Shown: piece after piece, positions 46,433-56,486 of the stretch
How the letters are laid out: each line of letters opens with the position of its first letter
How positions within the stretch are numbered: the first letter of the stretch is position 1
NCBI RefSeq assembly: GCF_014137975.1
Contig: NZ_JACGWZ010000001.1
Span: 62,001 to 126,000, forward strand
Source of the DNA: Halosaccharopolyspora lacisalsi
Lineage (GTDB): Bacteria; Actinomycetota; Actinomycetes; Mycobacteriales; Pseudonocardiaceae
DNA length: 64,000 nucleotides
Direction: 5' to 3'
Notes under the pieces: generated by a model
What the model saw: only the letters and a program-made list of their open reading frames with translations
Databases searched by the model: none
Told to the model about the DNA's origin: nothing
Program-made: the position numbers and the translations under genes

Positions 46433-47278
46433 TCAGGTACCCACCGGGTGCCAGACGGTTTTCGTCTCGGTGAAGGTGCGCAGGCGTTTCAGGCTCGGTT
46501 CGCGTGTCCAGTCCGGTTCGCCCCTGCCCACGGGCAGGACGCGCTTGACGGTTTCGGAGGCCGAACGTTCCAGCTCCGGCCGGAGCGTCTCCGGCGCACC
46601 CGTCAAGTCCAGAGCGTTGACGTCGGCGTGGGTGGCCAGCCACGGAGCCAGCTCCGCGACGTGGCCGGTGAGCAGGTTGATCACCCCACCGGGCAGGTCG
46701 GAGGTGGCCAGCACCTCGGACAGGGTGATGGCGGGCAGTGCACGATCACCTGCCACCACGACACAGGTGTTGCCTGCGGCGATCACCGGTGCGACGACGC
46801 TGAGCAGGCCGAGCAGCGAGGACTGCCGTGGGGCCAGTGCCCCGACCACTCCGGTCGGTTCCGGCACGCTGAACGAGAAGTACGGCCCGGCCACCGGGTT
46901 CGTGGTGCCGAGCACCGTGGTGATCTTGTCCGTCCAGCCCGCGTACCAGACCATTCGATCGATCGCGGTGTCCACGGCCGCGGTCGCCCCCTCGACGGAC
47001 AGGTCCTCGACCGCCGCCGTCTCGGCGATGAACTGCTCGCGGCGTCCTTCCAGCATCTCGGCCACGCGGAACAACACCTGCCCGCGGTTGTAGGCGGTCG
47101 CGCCCGACCATCCGTCGAAGGCCTTGCGGGCAGCGGCCACGGCGTCCCGGAGGTCCTTGCGCGAGGCTTGTGCGGCGTTGGCGAGGAACCGACCCCGCGC
47201 GTCGTGCACCGGGTGGACGCGGCCGGACTCCGAGCGGGGGAACGCACCGCCGATGTAGAGCTTGTAGGTCTTGGTCAC
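46433..47278 (-). CDS. Truncated aldehyde dehydrogenase-like protein
   Basis: A 281-residue protein covering only the N-terminal, NAD-binding portion of the aldehyde dehydrogenase fold (YIGGAFPRSESGR, VAEMLEGRREQF, PTGVVGALAP, VINLLTGHVAELAPWLATH). The later part of the domain, with the GQxC catalytic cysteine and the E-L-G-G motif, is absent. A full-length aldehyde dehydrogenase lies immediately upstream, 40 bases away. Such pairs occur in other actinobacterial deoC operons; this member is probably a non-catalytic partner. The GTG at 47278 follows GGAG. Confidence 0.75.
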   Translation of the reverse strand: MTKTYKLYIGGAFPRSESGRVHPVHDARGRFLANAAQASRKDLRDAVAAARKAFDGWSGATAYNRGQVLFRVAEMLEGRREQFIAETAAVEDLSVEGATAAVDTAIDRMVWYAGWTDKITTVLGTTNPVAGPYFSFSVPEPTGVVGALAPRQSSLLGLLSVVAPVIAAGNTCVVVAGDRALPAITLSEVLATSDLPGGVINLLTGHVAELAPWLATHADVNALDLTGAPETLRPELERSASETVKRVLPVGRGEPDWTREPSLKRLRTFTETKTVWHPVGT

Positions 47279-47318
47279 AGCGATCCGCTCCGGCACTGCC
47301 CCGTCTCGGGCTCGGCTG

Positions 47319-48767
47319 TCAGACGTCAAGGTAAGCCTCCAGACCCGCGCGTCCGCCCTCGCGACCGAAGCCGGACTCCTGGTACCCGCCGAACGGTGCC
47401 GTCGGGTCGAACCGGTTGAACGTGTTGGCCCACACCACACCGGCCCGGACCCGCTGGGCCGCCCACAGGATCCGTGATCCCTTCTCGGTCCAGATCCCGG
47501 CCGACAGCCCGTACGGGGTGTTGTTGGCCTTGGTCACCGCCTCCTCGGGAGTGCGGAAGGTCAGCACCGACAGCACGGGGCCGAAAACCTCCTCCCCGGC
47601 GACGCGCATCGACTGGTGGACCTCGGAGAACACCGTCGGTGCGAAGAAGTATCCCTGCGAAGGCAGCGGACACGGGCTGGTCCAGCGCCGTGCCCCCTCG
47701 GCCTCGCCGGTGTCGGCGAGCTCGGTGATCCGCGACAGCTGCTCGGCGGAGTTGATCGCCCCCACGTCGGTGTTCTTGTCCAGCGGGTCCCCGACGCGCA
47801 GCGCGCTCACCCGGGTGCGGAGCCTGTCGAGCAGCTCCTCGGCGATCGACTCCTGCACCAGCAGGCGCGAACCGGCGCAGCACACGTGGCCCTGGTTGAA
47901 GAAGCCGCCGTTGACGACGCCCTCGACGGCCTGGTCGAGGGGGGCGTCGTCGAAGACGATGTTGGCGGCCTTCCCGCCGAGCTCCAGCGTCAGCCTCGTG
48001 GCGGTGCCCGCCAGGCGATGCTGGATGCTCTTGCCGACTTCGGTGGAACCGGTGAAGGCGACCTTGTCGACCCCGGGATGGGCCACCAGCTCCGCGCCGA
48101 TGTCGCCGGCACCCGGCAGGATGTTGACCACTCCCGCCGGAAGTCCCGCCTGCTGGCAGATCTCGGCGAAGACCAGCGCGGTCAGCGGTGTGGTCTCGGC
48201 GGGCTTGAGTACCACGGTGTTGCCGCAGGCCAGTGCCGGTGCGATCTTCCATGCCAGCATGAGCAGCGGGAAGTTCCACGGGATCACCTGCCCGGCGACC
48301 CCGAGCGGGCGCGGGTTCGCGCCGTACCCGGCGTGGTCGAGCTTGTCGGCCCACCCGGCGTGGTGGAAGAAGTGGGCCGCCGCCGTGGGAACGTCGGTGT
48401 CGCGGGACTCCTTGACGGGCTTGCCGTTGTCCAGGGTCTCCAGCACCGCGAGCTCCCGGCCGCGCTCCTGGATCAGCCTGGCGATGCGGAACAGGTACTT
48501 CGCCCGCTCCGAGCCCGGCATGGTCGCCCACGTGCTCTCGAACGCGGCGCGTGCGGCGGTGACCGCTCGGTCCACATCGGCCGCCGAGGCACCCGCGACC
48601 TCGGCGAGCGTTTCCTCGGTGGCCGGGTTGACGCTGGTCAGCGACTGCCCCGAACCGTCGACGAACTCGCCGTCGACGAACATGCGGTAGCTCGGCCGCA
48701 GGCCGGCGACGTCGCGGGACTCGGGCGCCGGTGCGTAGTCCCACGGGCTGGTGATCGATTCCGTCAT
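47319..48767 (-). CDS. Aldehyde dehydrogenase of the deoC operon
   Basis: A 482-residue NAD(P)-dependent aldehyde dehydrogenase. Motifs: IPWNFPLLM near residue 155, FTGSTEVGK, the catalytic glutamate in LELGGKAANIVFDD, and the catalytic cysteine in NQGHVCCAGSRLL near residue 290. Placed directly after deoC, with a 4-base overlap, it probably oxidises the acetaldehyde made by the aldolase. The alternative name betaine- or succinate-semialdehyde-type dehydrogenase cannot be excluded from sequence alone. Confidence 0.9.
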   Translation of the reverse strand: MTESITSPWDYAPAPESRDVAGLRPSYRMFVDGEFVDGSGQSLTSVNPATEETLAEVAGASAADVDRAVTAARAAFESTWATMPGSERAKYLFRIARLIQERGRELAVLETLDNGKPVKESRDTDVPTAAAHFFHHAGWADKLDHAGYGANPRPLGVAGQVIPWNFPLLMLAWKIAPALACGNTVVLKPAETTPLTALVFAEICQQAGLPAGVVNILPGAGDIGAELVAHPGVDKVAFTGSTEVGKSIQHRLAGTATRLTLELGGKAANIVFDDAPLDQAVEGVVNGGFFNQGHVCCAGSRLLVQESIAEELLDRLRTRVSALRVGDPLDKNTDVGAINSAEQLSRITELADTGEAEGARRWTSPCPLPSQGYFFAPTVFSEVHQSMRVAGEEVFGPVLSVLTFRTPEEAVTKANNTPYGLSAGIWTEKGSRILWAAQRVRAGVVWANTFNRFDPTAPFGGYQESGFGREGGRAGLEAYLDV

Positions 48768-49726
48768 TGGTCCACCGCCACGTAGTCGGGGCCGGAGTAG
48801 TGGCCGTCGAGCTGGGTCCGTCGCTGCATCAGCAGATCGTTCAGCAGGCCCGAGGCGCCGAACCTGAACAGTTCCGGACTCAGCCACTGCCGACCGGCCA
48901 CCTCGTGCACCGCGACGAGGTAGCGTACGGCGTCCTTGGTGGTGCGGATTCCGCCCGCCGGTTTGACCCCGCGGGACAGGCCGGTTCGGTCCCGCCAGTC
49001 CCGTACGGCCCCCAACATCAGGTGCGTGACCGGCAGGGTCGCCGCGGGGGAGACCTTTCCGGTCGAGGTCTTGACGAAGTCGGCACCGGCCAGCAGGGCC
49101 AGCCAACAGGCTCGGCGCACGTTGTCGTAGGTGGCCAACTCGCCGGTTTCCAGGATGACCTTGAGGTGGGCCCGTCCGCAGGCGGCCTTGACCTCGCGGA
49201 TCTCGTCGTGGACCTGCCCGTAGCGTCCGGCCAGGAACGCGCCGCGGTCGATGACCACGTCCACCTCGTCGGCCCCCGCCGAGACCGCCAGCTCCACCTC
49301 GGCGAGTTTGACCCGCGAGGACGAACGGCCGGCGGGAAACGCCGTGGCCACGGAGGCGACTCCGACGCCGGACCCGTTCAGGGCCTCCGCCGCGGTGGCG
49401 GCCAGATCCGGGTACACGCACAGCGCCGCGACCGGAGGTGTGTCGGGCCGGTCGGGATCGGGTCGGCGGGCCTTCGCGGCCAGGGCGCCGATCTTGCCCG
49501 CGGTGTCGGCTCCCTCCAGCGTGGTGAGGTCGATCATGCCGATGGCGGTGTCGATCGCCCACAGCTTGGAGTCCTTCTTGATGCTGCGGGTGGCGAGGTC
49601 GGCCGCGCGCTGTTCGAGGCCCACCCGGTCCACACCGGGTAGGCCGTGCAGGAACCGCTTCAGCGTCGAGTCGTCGCGAGTCGCCTCGGCGAGATCTCCC
49701 GGTAAAGCCGGTGGCGGGGTGGGCAT
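48764..49726 (-). CDS. deoC: Deoxyribose-phosphate aldolase
   Basis: A 320-residue aldolase splitting deoxyribose 5-phosphate into acetaldehyde and glyceraldehyde 3-phosphate. The Schiff-base lysine is in DFVKTSTGK, with the other catalytic residues in DEVDVVIDRGAF and VKPAGGIRT. It is longer than the E. coli enzyme because of an N-terminal extension typical of the eukaryotic and actinobacterial form. First gene of an operon with two aldehyde dehydrogenase-like genes; complements deoA at 37679. Confidence 0.95.
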   Translation of the reverse strand: MPTPPPALPGDLAEATRDDSTLKRFLHGLPGVDRVGLEQRAADLATRSIKKDSKLWAIDTAIGMIDLTTLEGADTAGKIGALAAKARRPDPDRPDTPPVAALCVYPDLAATAAEALNGSGVGVASVATAFPAGRSSSRVKLAEVELAVSAGADEVDVVIDRGAFLAGRYGQVHDEIREVKAACGRAHLKVILETGELATYDNVRRACWLALLAGADFVKTSTGKVSPAATLPVTHLMLGAVRDWRDRTGLSRGVKPAGGIRTTKDAVRYLVAVHEVAGRQWLSPELFRFGASGLLNDLLMQRRTQLDGHYSGPDYVAVDQ

Positions 49727-49733
49727 GCCGTGG

Positions 49734-49739
49734 AGTCTA
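49734..49739 (-). promoter_or_regulatory. TAGACT -10 hexamer of deoC (leaderless type)
   Basis: On the minus strand the hexamer ends 7 bases before the ATG at 49726, with no ribosome site in the gap. Confidence 0.45.
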
Positions 49740-49965
49740 TGTGCGTTCGGCCACTGAAGACACCGCCGTGGGCCGATCCCGGCCGGACGGCCGAGAAAGG
49801 ACGAACCCTCCGACCGGTCTCATCGACCGAAAGGCCGAGGATCGTCGACGACCGTGGCCCATCGACGGTCCGGTGCCCGTACGTCGCGACGGGCCGGTGG
49901 GTCCGACGAGTCGATTCTCTCCGGGCACCGGTCCGCGGTGATACCGCCACCATCCGGCGCGGGCG

Positions 49966-50232
49966 TCAACCGGAGCTTCCCCCGGCGCGGCGCGCTCGCG
50001 CGTAGCTGGCCCCGTGCGTGGTCGCCATCGCGGCGAACACGATCGCCGAGCCACCCTGGCCAACGAGGGGGAGGGCGGATTCCGCACCGAGTCCGACCAG
50101 GAACAGGACTCCGTTGAGCACCGCGACCACCGAGAACGCGACGGCCGCCGACAGGAGGAACTTTCGCGATCTCGGCACGTACCACCGGGGGTGCTCGTGC
50201 CGTCGCGGAGAGGGCTCACCCATGTTCGCCAT
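49966..50232 (-). CDS. Small two-helix membrane protein
   Basis: An 88-residue protein, taken from the ATG at 50232 (MANMGEPSPRR). Residues 28-48 (FLLSAAVAFSVVAVLNGVLFL) and 55-73 are hydrophobic helices; both ends are charged. A TTG at 50313 would add 27 residues of low-complexity sequence and is less likely. Divergent from metG. Function unknown. The 239 bases downstream of it, up to deoC, hold no gene that I could support. Confidence 0.5.
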   Translation of the reverse strand: MANMGEPSPRRHEHPRWYVPRSRKFLLSAAVAFSVVAVLNGVLFLVGLGAESALPLVGQGGSAIVFAAMATTHGASYARARRAGGSSG

Positions 50233-50327
50233 GGTGGGGCGCGGCGGGGACGGCTCGGCGCCGTCGTATCCCGATCGTGACTCGCGCCCGCGTGGAACCT
50301 CCTTCGAGAGCAAAAGCCCTCGATACG

Positions 50328-50333
50328 TAGGCT
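50328..50333 (+). promoter_or_regulatory. TAGGCT -10 hexamer of metG (leaderless type)
   Basis: The hexamer ends 7 bases before the ATG at 50341. The same TAGGCT is found before ispE and the acyl ligase. Confidence 0.5.
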
Positions 50334-50340
50334 ATGGACC

Positions 50341-52134
50341 ATGAGTACCTCCGTGTTGACCGCCGTGGCCTGGCCTTACACCAACGGGCCACGCCATATC
50401 GGCCACGTTTCCGGCATCGGCGTGCCTTCCGACGTGTTCTCGCGGTATCACCGAATGGTCGGGAACAAGGTGCTCATGGTCTCCGGCAGCGACGAGCACG
50501 GCACCCCGATCCAGGTGCAGGCCGAGAAGGAGGGCGTCTCGCCGCGGGAGCTCGTGGACCGCTACCACCGGGTGATCGCCGAGGACATGCGCGGGCTCGG
50601 CGTCAGCTACGACCTCTACACCCGCACCACGACCGGCAACCACTACGGGGTGGTGCAGCAGATCTTCCTGACGCTGTACCGCAACGGCTACATCGTGCCG
50701 AAGACGACGACCGGGGCGGTCAGCCCGTCCACCGGACGCACGCTGCCGGACCGCTACGTCGAGGGCACCTGCCCGATCTGCGGTTCCGACGGGGCACGCG
50801 GCGATCAGTGCGACTCCTGCGGCAACCAGCTCGACGCCGCCGACCTCAAGAACCCCGTCTCCAGGATCAACGGCGAGATTCCCGAGTTCGTCTCCACCGA
50901 GCACCTGTTCCTCGACCTGCCCGCGTTCACCGACTCGCTGGGCAGCTGGCTGTCGACCCGCACCGGTTGGCGCTCCAACGTGCTCAACTTCACCCGCAAC
51001 CTCGTCGAGGACATGCGGCCCCGCCCGATCACCCGCGATCTGGACTGGGGCGTCCCGGTCCCGCTGGAGGGCTGGGACAAGCAGTCGATGAAGCGCCTCT
51101 ACGTCTGGTTCGACGCCGTGATCGGCTACTTCTCGGCCAGCGTGGAGTGGGCTCGGCGCAGTGGTGATCCGGACGCGTGGCGGGCCTGGTGGAACGATCC
51201 CGCCGCGCAGTCGGTGTACTTCATGGGCAAGGACAACATCACCTTCCACGCCCAGATCTGGCCCTCGTTGCTGATGGGGCACAACGGCCAGGGCGATCTG
51301 GGTGGGACGCCGGGTCCGTACGGTGAGCTCAACCTGCCCGCGGAGATCGCCTCCAGCGAGTTCCTGACCATGAGCGGGTCGAAGTTCTCCACGTCGCGGG
51401 GAACCGTGATCTACGTGAACGACTTCCTGCGCGAGTTCGGCCCGGACATGTTGCGCTACTTCATCTCCGCGGCCGGCCCCGAGACCCAGGACGTCGACTT
51501 CACCTGGGACGAGTTCGTCCGCCGGATCAACTTCGAGCTGGTCAACGAGTGGGGCAACCTGGTCAACCGCGCGATCTCGTTGGCGGCCAAGAACGTCGGG
51601 GCCGTGCCCGTGCCCCGCGCGCCGGAGGCCGCCGACGAGGAGCTGAAGAAATCGGCGCGGGCGGCGTTCGACACCGTGGGCACGCACCTGCGCCACTCCC
51701 GGTTCCGCGCGGCCTCGCAGGAGGCCATGCGGGTGGTCAGCGCGGCGAACAAGTACCTGTCCGAGCAGGAGCCGTGGAAGCGCAAGGACGACCCGGACCG
51801 GCGGGACACGATCCTGCACACCGCTCTCCAGGTGGTCTCCGACGCCAACACGTTGCTGACGCCGTTCCTGCCGCACGCGGCTCAGCAGGTCCACGAACTG
51901 CTCGGCGGTACGGGGGTGTGGGCGGCCCAGCCCGAGATGCGCGAGGTCTCCGACCTCGACGTGGCCGACAGGTCGTACCCGATCCTGACCGGCGAGTACA
52001 CCCGGGAGCAGGCGAGCTGGGAGTCCAAGCCGATCGAGGTCGGGCGTCCGCTGAGCAAGCCGAAGCCCATCTTCGCCAAGCTCGATCCCAAGTTGGCCGA
52101 GACGGGCCCGGACTGGGCCCCCATCCGGCATTAG
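50341..52134 (+). CDS. metG: Methionyl-tRNA synthetase
   Basis: A class I synthetase of 597 residues charging initiator and elongator tRNA-Met. HIGH-type motif [10 protein letters not shown] near residue 15; a zinc knuckle CPICG...CDSCG in the connective peptide; [15 protein letters not shown] variant KFSTSRG near residue 347. The anticodon-binding domain runs to the C-terminus; there is no dimerisation (EMAP) extension. First gene of metG, tatD, rpfB, rsmA, a conserved actinobacterial order. Confidence 0.97.
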   Translation: MSTSVLTAVAWPYTNGPRHIGHVSGIGVPSDVFSRYHRMVGNKVLMVSGSDEHGTPIQVQAEKEGVSPRELVDRYHRVIAEDMRGLGVSYDLYTRTTTGNHYGVVQQIFLTLYRNGYIVPKTTTGAVSPSTGRTLPDRYVEGTCPICGSDGARGDQCDSCGNQLDAADLKNPVSRINGEIPEFVSTEHLFLDLPAFTDSLGSWLSTRTGWRSNVLNFTRNLVEDMRPRPITRDLDWGVPVPLEGWDKQSMKRLYVWFDAVIGYFSASVEWARRSGDPDAWRAWWNDPAAQSVYFMGKDNITFHAQIWPSLLMGHNGQGDLGGTPGPYGELNLPAEIASSEFLTMSGSKFSTSRGTVIYVNDFLREFGPDMLRYFISAAGPETQDVDFTWDEFVRRINFELVNEWGNLVNRAISLAAKNVGAVPVPRAPEAADEELKKSARAAFDTVGTHLRHSRFRAASQEAMRVVSAANKYLSEQEPWKRKDDPDRRDTILHTALQVVSDANTLLTPFLPHAAQQVHELLGGTGVWAAQPEMREVSDLDVADRSYPILTGEYTREQASWESKPIEVGRPLSKPKPIFAKLDPKLAETGPDWAPIRH

Positions 52135-52413
52135 GATTCCTTGTGGAATGTCCTGTGTAGTGGGTCGGGTGGGGAACCTCGGGCGGGGCCCCGCCGTGGG
52201 ATCCGGGACATCGAGTAGGTACTGCGCCCACCCGTAACCCGGCCACCGCCCCCCACGGAGGCGCTGCGCGCCGCAGCGTCTTCGCGGGGGTTGTCCTCGC
52301 GAGGCCCACGCCTGAGACCCCAGGCGGGTCGGCCCGCGTACATGGGTGCAAAGCGGCTCCGCCGCTTTCTGGAAGACCCCTCAGAGAATCCTTCTGGGTG
52401 TGGAGGAGGAACC

Positions 52414-53262
52414 TTGAGCAAGAGTGACAAGAGGCGTGAGCCGCCCCCGGTTCCGGAACGGCTGCCCACGCCCATCGTGGATGCTCACACGCACCTGGAC
52501 GCGTGCGGTGCCTCCACCGCCGCGGACGTGCGGGAGATCGTGGACCGCGCCGAGTCCGCCGGCGTCGACCGCGTGGTCACGGTGGCCGACGACATCGGCT
52601 CGGCCCGGTGGGTCGTCGATGCGTCCACCTGGGACGACCGCGTGTTCGCCGCCGTGGCGCTGCATCCCACCCGTGCCAAGGACTTCGGCGCCTCCGAGCG
52701 CGAGACGTTGGAACGACTGGCTCCCGATCCGCGCGTGGTGGCCGTGGGGGAGACGGGCCTGGACTACTACTGGGACTACTCGCCGCCACGCCCCCAGCAG
52801 GAGGCGTTCCGGTGGCACATCGACCTCGCCAAGCGCGTGGACAAGCCGCTGATGATCCACGACCGCGACGCGCACGCCGACATCCTGCGGATCCTGGAGG
52901 AGGAAGGCCCTCCGTCCACAGTGGTTTTCCACTGCTTCTCCGGGGACGCCGAGTTCGCGCGTGAGTGCGTCCGGGCGGGATACGTGCTCTCGTTCGCCGG
53001 GACCGCGACGTTTCGCAACGCCAACGCCAAGGGGCTGCGGGAGGCCGCGCGGCTGGTTCCGGCGGAACAGATGCTCGTCGAGACCGACGCGCCGTTCTTG
53101 ACGCCGCATCCCTTCCGCGGTCGGCCGAACGAGGCTTACTGCGCCAACTACACCCTCCGTGATCTCGCCGAGTTGCGCGAGGTCACGCCGGAGGAACTCG
53201 CGGCGGCCACGAACCGTACCGCCGAGCACGTGTTCCGGTTGTCCCGAACGAGCTCCGAGTGA
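52414..53262 (+). CDS. tatD: TatD-family metal-dependent DNase
   Basis: A 282-residue TIM-barrel hydrolase. Metal ligands appear in VDAHTHLD near residue 24 and VGETGLDYYWD near residue 115, with MIHDRDAH, VVFHCFSGD and LVETDAPFL following. It starts at an uncommon TTG at 52414, supported by GGAGGAA placed 4 to 8 bases upstream; longer frames upstream are arginine-rich. The 279-base gap before it carries only a small GCGGC hairpin at about 52350. Third position in the metG to rsmA cluster of other actinobacteria is the same. Confidence 0.92.
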   Translation: MSKSDKRREPPPVPERLPTPIVDAHTHLDACGASTAADVREIVDRAESAGVDRVVTVADDIGSARWVVDASTWDDRVFAAVALHPTRAKDFGASERETLERLAPDPRVVAVGETGLDYYWDYSPPRPQQEAFRWHIDLAKRVDKPLMIHDRDAHADILRILEEEGPPSTVVFHCFSGDAEFARECVRAGYVLSFAGTATFRNANAKGLREAARLVPAEQMLVETDAPFLTPHPFRGRPNEAYCANYTLRDLAELREVTPEELAAATNRTAEHVFRLSRTSSE

Positions 53263-53651
53263 GTGTGGAGTGCCTCGACGACCCCGCGGTGGCGACGCAG
53301 AGTAACTCGGCTCACATCGTCCTTTCGGGGGCTTGGCAGTGGAGTTCGATCACGCTAAAGTCTCGCTCCGGTAAACCGATGACAGTGCGGTCTCGGAACA
53401 CGCCCGCAGTCTTCGCCGGTGTACGTCGGGGTAATCGGGCTCGTGGACGGCCTTCGCCGTTCGGAGTGCGGTTAGGACGGTGCTGGCTACGGGAGTCGGA
53501 TACATAACACGAAGCACGAAGGTCACGTGGCCGACGCTTCGGTGCGGGGGATCTTCGGCGACTCGGTCCCGAGTGGACCGGGTGGGCCGACGAGTCGCCC
53601 GCGCGAGGTGTCGTCCCGGCGCGGCTTCCGCCTTCGAGAGGTAGCGACCCT
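53263..53651 (+). promoter_or_regulatory. Gene-free leader region of rpfB
   Basis: A 389-base stretch without a convincing gene. It likely contains the rpfB promoter and a long leader: a TACATA-like hexamer is near 53501. I looked for the c-di-AMP (ydaO) riboswitch known before rpf genes in some actinobacteria and did not find its conserved segments. Nothing else can be assigned. Confidence 0.4.
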
Positions 53652-55151
53652 GTGAACGAACGCGGCATGTCCAGTAGCTCTGCTCGGGGCTACTGGGGAG
53701 ATTCCTTCGACACCTCCACGGATTGGTTCACTCCCGTCCCGCCCGAGGCCTCCACCGCGGTGGGCCTGCTCGACCGGCCGGACCAGGGAGGGCGCAGCGG
53801 TTATCCCGCGCAGGACCACCCCAGTTTCCCTCCCGGAACGCTGGGCGAAACGTGGAGCATCACGCAGCAGGACCTCTACGAGGTGCTCGGTGCGGACGCC
53901 GACGACCTGCTCGCCGATGCCGACGTCGAGCTCGACGAGCTCGTCCGGATGATCAACGCCGAGACCACGGTGATGCCACCGCTGGACATCCCGGACACGA
54001 TCGCCGAGCTCGATCCGCATGCCCCCCCGCCTCCCGAGATGGTCGAGGCGATCAGCACGTGGAAGCGCCGCTTCCTCAAGGGAGCCGTCGGTGCGGTGAT
54101 CCTGACGCTGACCGGTACCGGTGGTGCCGCGGCGGCCATGGACAAGTCCGTCACCGTCGAGGTCGACGGCAAAGAGCGCGAGATCAACACCTATGCCTCG
54201 ACCGTCGGTGAGGTCCTGGAGAACCAGGGCATCGAGGTCGACTCGCACGACGCGCTGAGCCCGTCACCGTCCTCCCAGCTCGAGCAGGGCGAGACCATCT
54301 CGCTGGATCGGGGCCGGCTGCTGACCATGACGGTCGACGGCCAGCAGCGCGAGGAGTGGGTGCGCTCGGTGACCGTCGGCCAGGCGCTGCGCCAGCTCGG
54401 TGTCTCCACCGACGGCGCCTGGGTCTCGGCCAAGCGCTCGATGCCGGTGCCCGAGCAGGGCATGAACCTCGAGGTCAAGACCCAGAAGTCGATCACTCTG
54501 GTCAACGGTGGTCAGCAGCCCGAGCAGCTGGAGACCACCGCCGTGACCGTCGACGAGCTGCTGAACCAGCAGCACGTCGAGCTCGGTGCGCAGGACCGGG
54601 TCACTCCCGGCGGCGGCGAGCGGATCACCGACGGCGCCACGATCGAGATCAACCGCACCGGTACCTCGACGGAGAACGTCCATCAGTCGGTCGACCCGCC
54701 GGTCGAGGAGATCGTCGACAACTCGATGCTCAAGGGCGAGCGCAAGGTCGAGCAGCAGGGCAGCCCCGGCAAGAAGATCGTCTTCTACCGGGTCACTACG
54801 AAGAACGGCGAGGAGACCGGCAGGGAGAAGATCGACGAGAAGATCGTCGAGCAGCCCGAGCCGAAGGTCGTGCGGGTCGGTGGCAAGGAGCCGCCGAACA
54901 GCGCGGTCTGGGACAAGCTCGCCCAGTGCGAGTCCGGTGGTGACTGGCACACCAACTCCGGCAACGGCTACTACGGCGGGATCCAGTTCGACAAGTCGAC
55001 CTGGGTGGCCTACGGCGGTGACCAGTACGCCGCCTATCCGCACAAGGCCACCCGCGAGCAGCAGATCGCGGTCGCGACGAAGGTCCGCGACGCCCGTGGC
55101 GGCTACGGTGCCTGGCCCTCCTGCGCCTCCCAGCTCGGCCTCTCGTCGTAG
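53652..55151 (+). CDS. rpfB: Resuscitation-promoting factor (RpfB type)
   Basis: A 499-residue cell-wall enzyme that cleaves peptidoglycan and promotes growth from dormancy. A long cytosolic N-terminus (1-135) is followed by one membrane helix (about 140-160), three DUF348 repeats (about 165-330, each with a T-V-x-G-x-A/V-L word), a G5 domain (about 340-415), and the C-terminal Rpf lysozyme-like domain from about 418, with [13 protein letters not shown] holding the catalytic glutamate. The extended N-terminus is longer than in mycobacterial RpfB. The GTG at 53652 is chosen; an ATG five codons later is possible. Confidence 0.94.
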   Translation: MNERGMSSSSARGYWGDSFDTSTDWFTPVPPEASTAVGLLDRPDQGGRSGYPAQDHPSFPPGTLGETWSITQQDLYEVLGADADDLLADADVELDELVRMINAETTVMPPLDIPDTIAELDPHAPPPPEMVEAISTWKRRFLKGAVGAVILTLTGTGGAAAAMDKSVTVEVDGKEREINTYASTVGEVLENQGIEVDSHDALSPSPSSQLEQGETISLDRGRLLTMTVDGQQREEWVRSVTVGQALRQLGVSTDGAWVSAKRSMPVPEQGMNLEVKTQKSITLVNGGQQPEQLETTAVTVDELLNQQHVELGAQDRVTPGGGERITDGATIEINRTGTSTENVHQSVDPPVEEIVDNSMLKGERKVEQQGSPGKKIVFYRVTTKNGEETGREKIDEKIVEQPEPKVVRVGGKEPPNSAVWDKLAQCESGGDWHTNSGNGYYGGIQFDKSTWVAYGGDQYAAYPHKATREQQIAVATKVRDARGGYGAWPSCASQLGLSS

Positions 55152-55158
55152 GGGCTGT

Positions 55159-55164
55159 TAGCTT
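55159..55164 (+). promoter_or_regulatory. TAGCTT -10 hexamer of rsmA (leaderless type)
   Basis: The hexamer ends 7 bases before the GTG at 55172, within the 20-base gap after rpfB. Confidence 0.45.
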
Positions 55165-55171
55165 CACTCGG

Positions 55172-56035
55172 GTGCAGGATCAACAGCCGACGCGTTTACT
55201 CGGCCCGGCCGAGGTGCGCGGGCTGGCCGAGGAACTCGGCATGCGCCCGACCAAGAAGCTCGGGCAGAACTTCGTCCACGACCCGAACACCGTCCGCCGC
55301 ATCGTGAGCACGGCCGGTGTCGGCGCCGACGATGTCGTCGTCGAGGTCGGCCCCGGGCTGGGATCTCTGACCCTGGGCTTGCTGGAGGTCGCCGGGGCGG
55401 TGACCGCCGTCGAAGTGGATTCGGTGCTGGCGCGGCGGCTGCCGAGAACCGTGGCCGAGTACGCTCCCACGCGCTCCGAACGGCTGCGGGTCCTCGAAAC
55501 CGACGCGCTGCGCGTGCGGGCCGAGGCCTTCTCCGAACGCCCGCCGACCGCGCTCGTGGCGAACCTGCCCTACAACGTCGCCGTTCCGGTCGTGCTGCAC
55601 CTGCTGGCCGAGCTGCCCACCCTGCGGCACGGGTTGGTGATGGTGCAGTCCGAGGTCGCCGACCGGATGGCGGCCGGTCCGGGAAGCCGTACCTACGGTG
55701 TGCCGAGCGCGAAGACGGCGTGGTTCGCGGATGTGCGGCGCGAGGGGCCGGTACCGCGTTCGGTGTTCTGGCCGATGCCCAACGTGGACTCCGGGCTGGT
55801 GTCGTTCGCCAGGACCGAACCGCCCGCCGCGGTGGACCGCGAGAAGGTCTTCGCTGTCGTGGACACGGCCTTCGCCCAGCGGCGCAAAACCCTGCGCGCG
55901 GCGTTGTCGGGGTGGGCCGGTTCGGCTGCCCGTGCCGAAGAGCTCCTGCTGGAGGCGGGCGTAGCGCCCTCCGCGCGCGGTGAACAGCTCTCGATCGACG
56001 ACTTCGTGCGGATCGCCGAGGCCGCGTACCGCTGA
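55172..56035 (+). CDS. rsmA: 16S rRNA dimethyladenosine transferase (KsgA)
   Basis: A 287-residue methyltransferase that dimethylates two adenines near the 3' end of 16S rRNA, a late step of 30S assembly. [16 protein letters not shown] opens the domain; the SAM site is [15 protein letters not shown] near residue 51; the catalytic NLPYN is near residue 134; the C-terminal [13 protein letters not shown] binds rRNA. The start is GTG. In other actinobacteria ispE follows directly; here a metN gene with a riboswitch leader is inserted. Confidence 0.96.
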   Translation: MQDQQPTRLLGPAEVRGLAEELGMRPTKKLGQNFVHDPNTVRRIVSTAGVGADDVVVEVGPGLGSLTLGLLEVAGAVTAVEVDSVLARRLPRTVAEYAPTRSERLRVLETDALRVRAEAFSERPPTALVANLPYNVAVPVVLHLLAELPTLRHGLVMVQSEVADRMAAGPGSRTYGVPSAKTAWFADVRREGPVPRSVFWPMPNVDSGLVSFARTEPPAAVDREKVFAVVDTAFAQRRKTLRAALSGWAGSAARAEELLLEAGVAPSARGEQLSIDDFVRIAEAAYR

Positions 56036-56189
56036 GGCCGGTCCTCGTGACTCCACGACGTGCGGCAGCGCCCGGAGGACCGGTGGTCCTCACACGAGCG
56101 TGGAATGTGACGTGCACGATGTTTGTCGTTTCGTGACGAGGATCAACTTGCGTTCACGGCTTCGCATGAGATCTACTGTTCCGCGGAAT

Positions 56190-56273
56190 CCATCCCGAGC
56201 GGCTGAGAGATCTGGCTCGTCGAAGCCGCAGCAACCACCCGACGCGGGCAGGTGCTACCGCCAGGACCGATGG
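56190..56273 (+). ncRNA. SAM-I type riboswitch
   Basis: P1 is CCATC (56190-56194) pairing with GATGG (56269-56273). The core has GAGCGGCTGAGAGA, then GGCTCGTCGAAGCC and GCAACC, and later AGGTGCTA; these are the conserved kink-turn and SAM-pocket segments of the SAM-I family. Downstream is a methionine transporter ATPase gene, the right target. The 3' strand of P1 overlaps the ribosome site GGAG (56272-56275) of the next short frame, so SAM binding could block its translation. Confidence 0.85.
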
Positions 56274-56280
56274 AGTTGTG

Positions 56281-56403
56281 GTGCCTGAAACTCTGATCGC
56301 GAGCGCGGACACGCCTCGCACCCCGGTGCGTTACGAGCTGACTCAGCGCCGAGTCGTCGATCTCGTACGACGTACTTCGAGCGCCTGTCGCCGTCGCGCC
56401 TGA
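56281..56403 (+). CDS. Probable sulfur-responsive leader peptide
   Basis: A 40-codon frame starting at GTG directly after the SAM riboswitch, ending at the TGA at 56401. Its C-terminal half, LTQRRVVDLVRRTSSACRRR, resembles the actinobacterial leader peptides of the LxRRHVDLxRVSSAxC kind found before sulfur and methionine genes. GGAG lies 5 bases upstream and overlaps the riboswitch P1. Between it and metN is a small hairpin (56437-56455). It may couple translation at a cysteine codon to metN expression. Confidence 0.6.
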   Translation: MPETLIASADTPRTPVRYELTQRRVVDLVRRTSSACRRRA

Positions 56404-56486
56404 CCCGGGACCCTCTCCTTTCTTTCCCCTTCCGGCAGCGTGCCCTGGGCACGCTTGTGCCGGTGCGAGTCGATGTGGAGCCGATC

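Noticed and set aside
52135-52413. A longer start for tatD from 52291
   Set aside because: The added residues are arginine-rich and unconserved; the TTG at 52414 has a GGAGGAA site at the correct distance.
53263-53651. A ydaO-type c-di-AMP riboswitch before rpfB
   Set aside because: Known before rpf genes in some actinobacteria, but its conserved segments are not found here.
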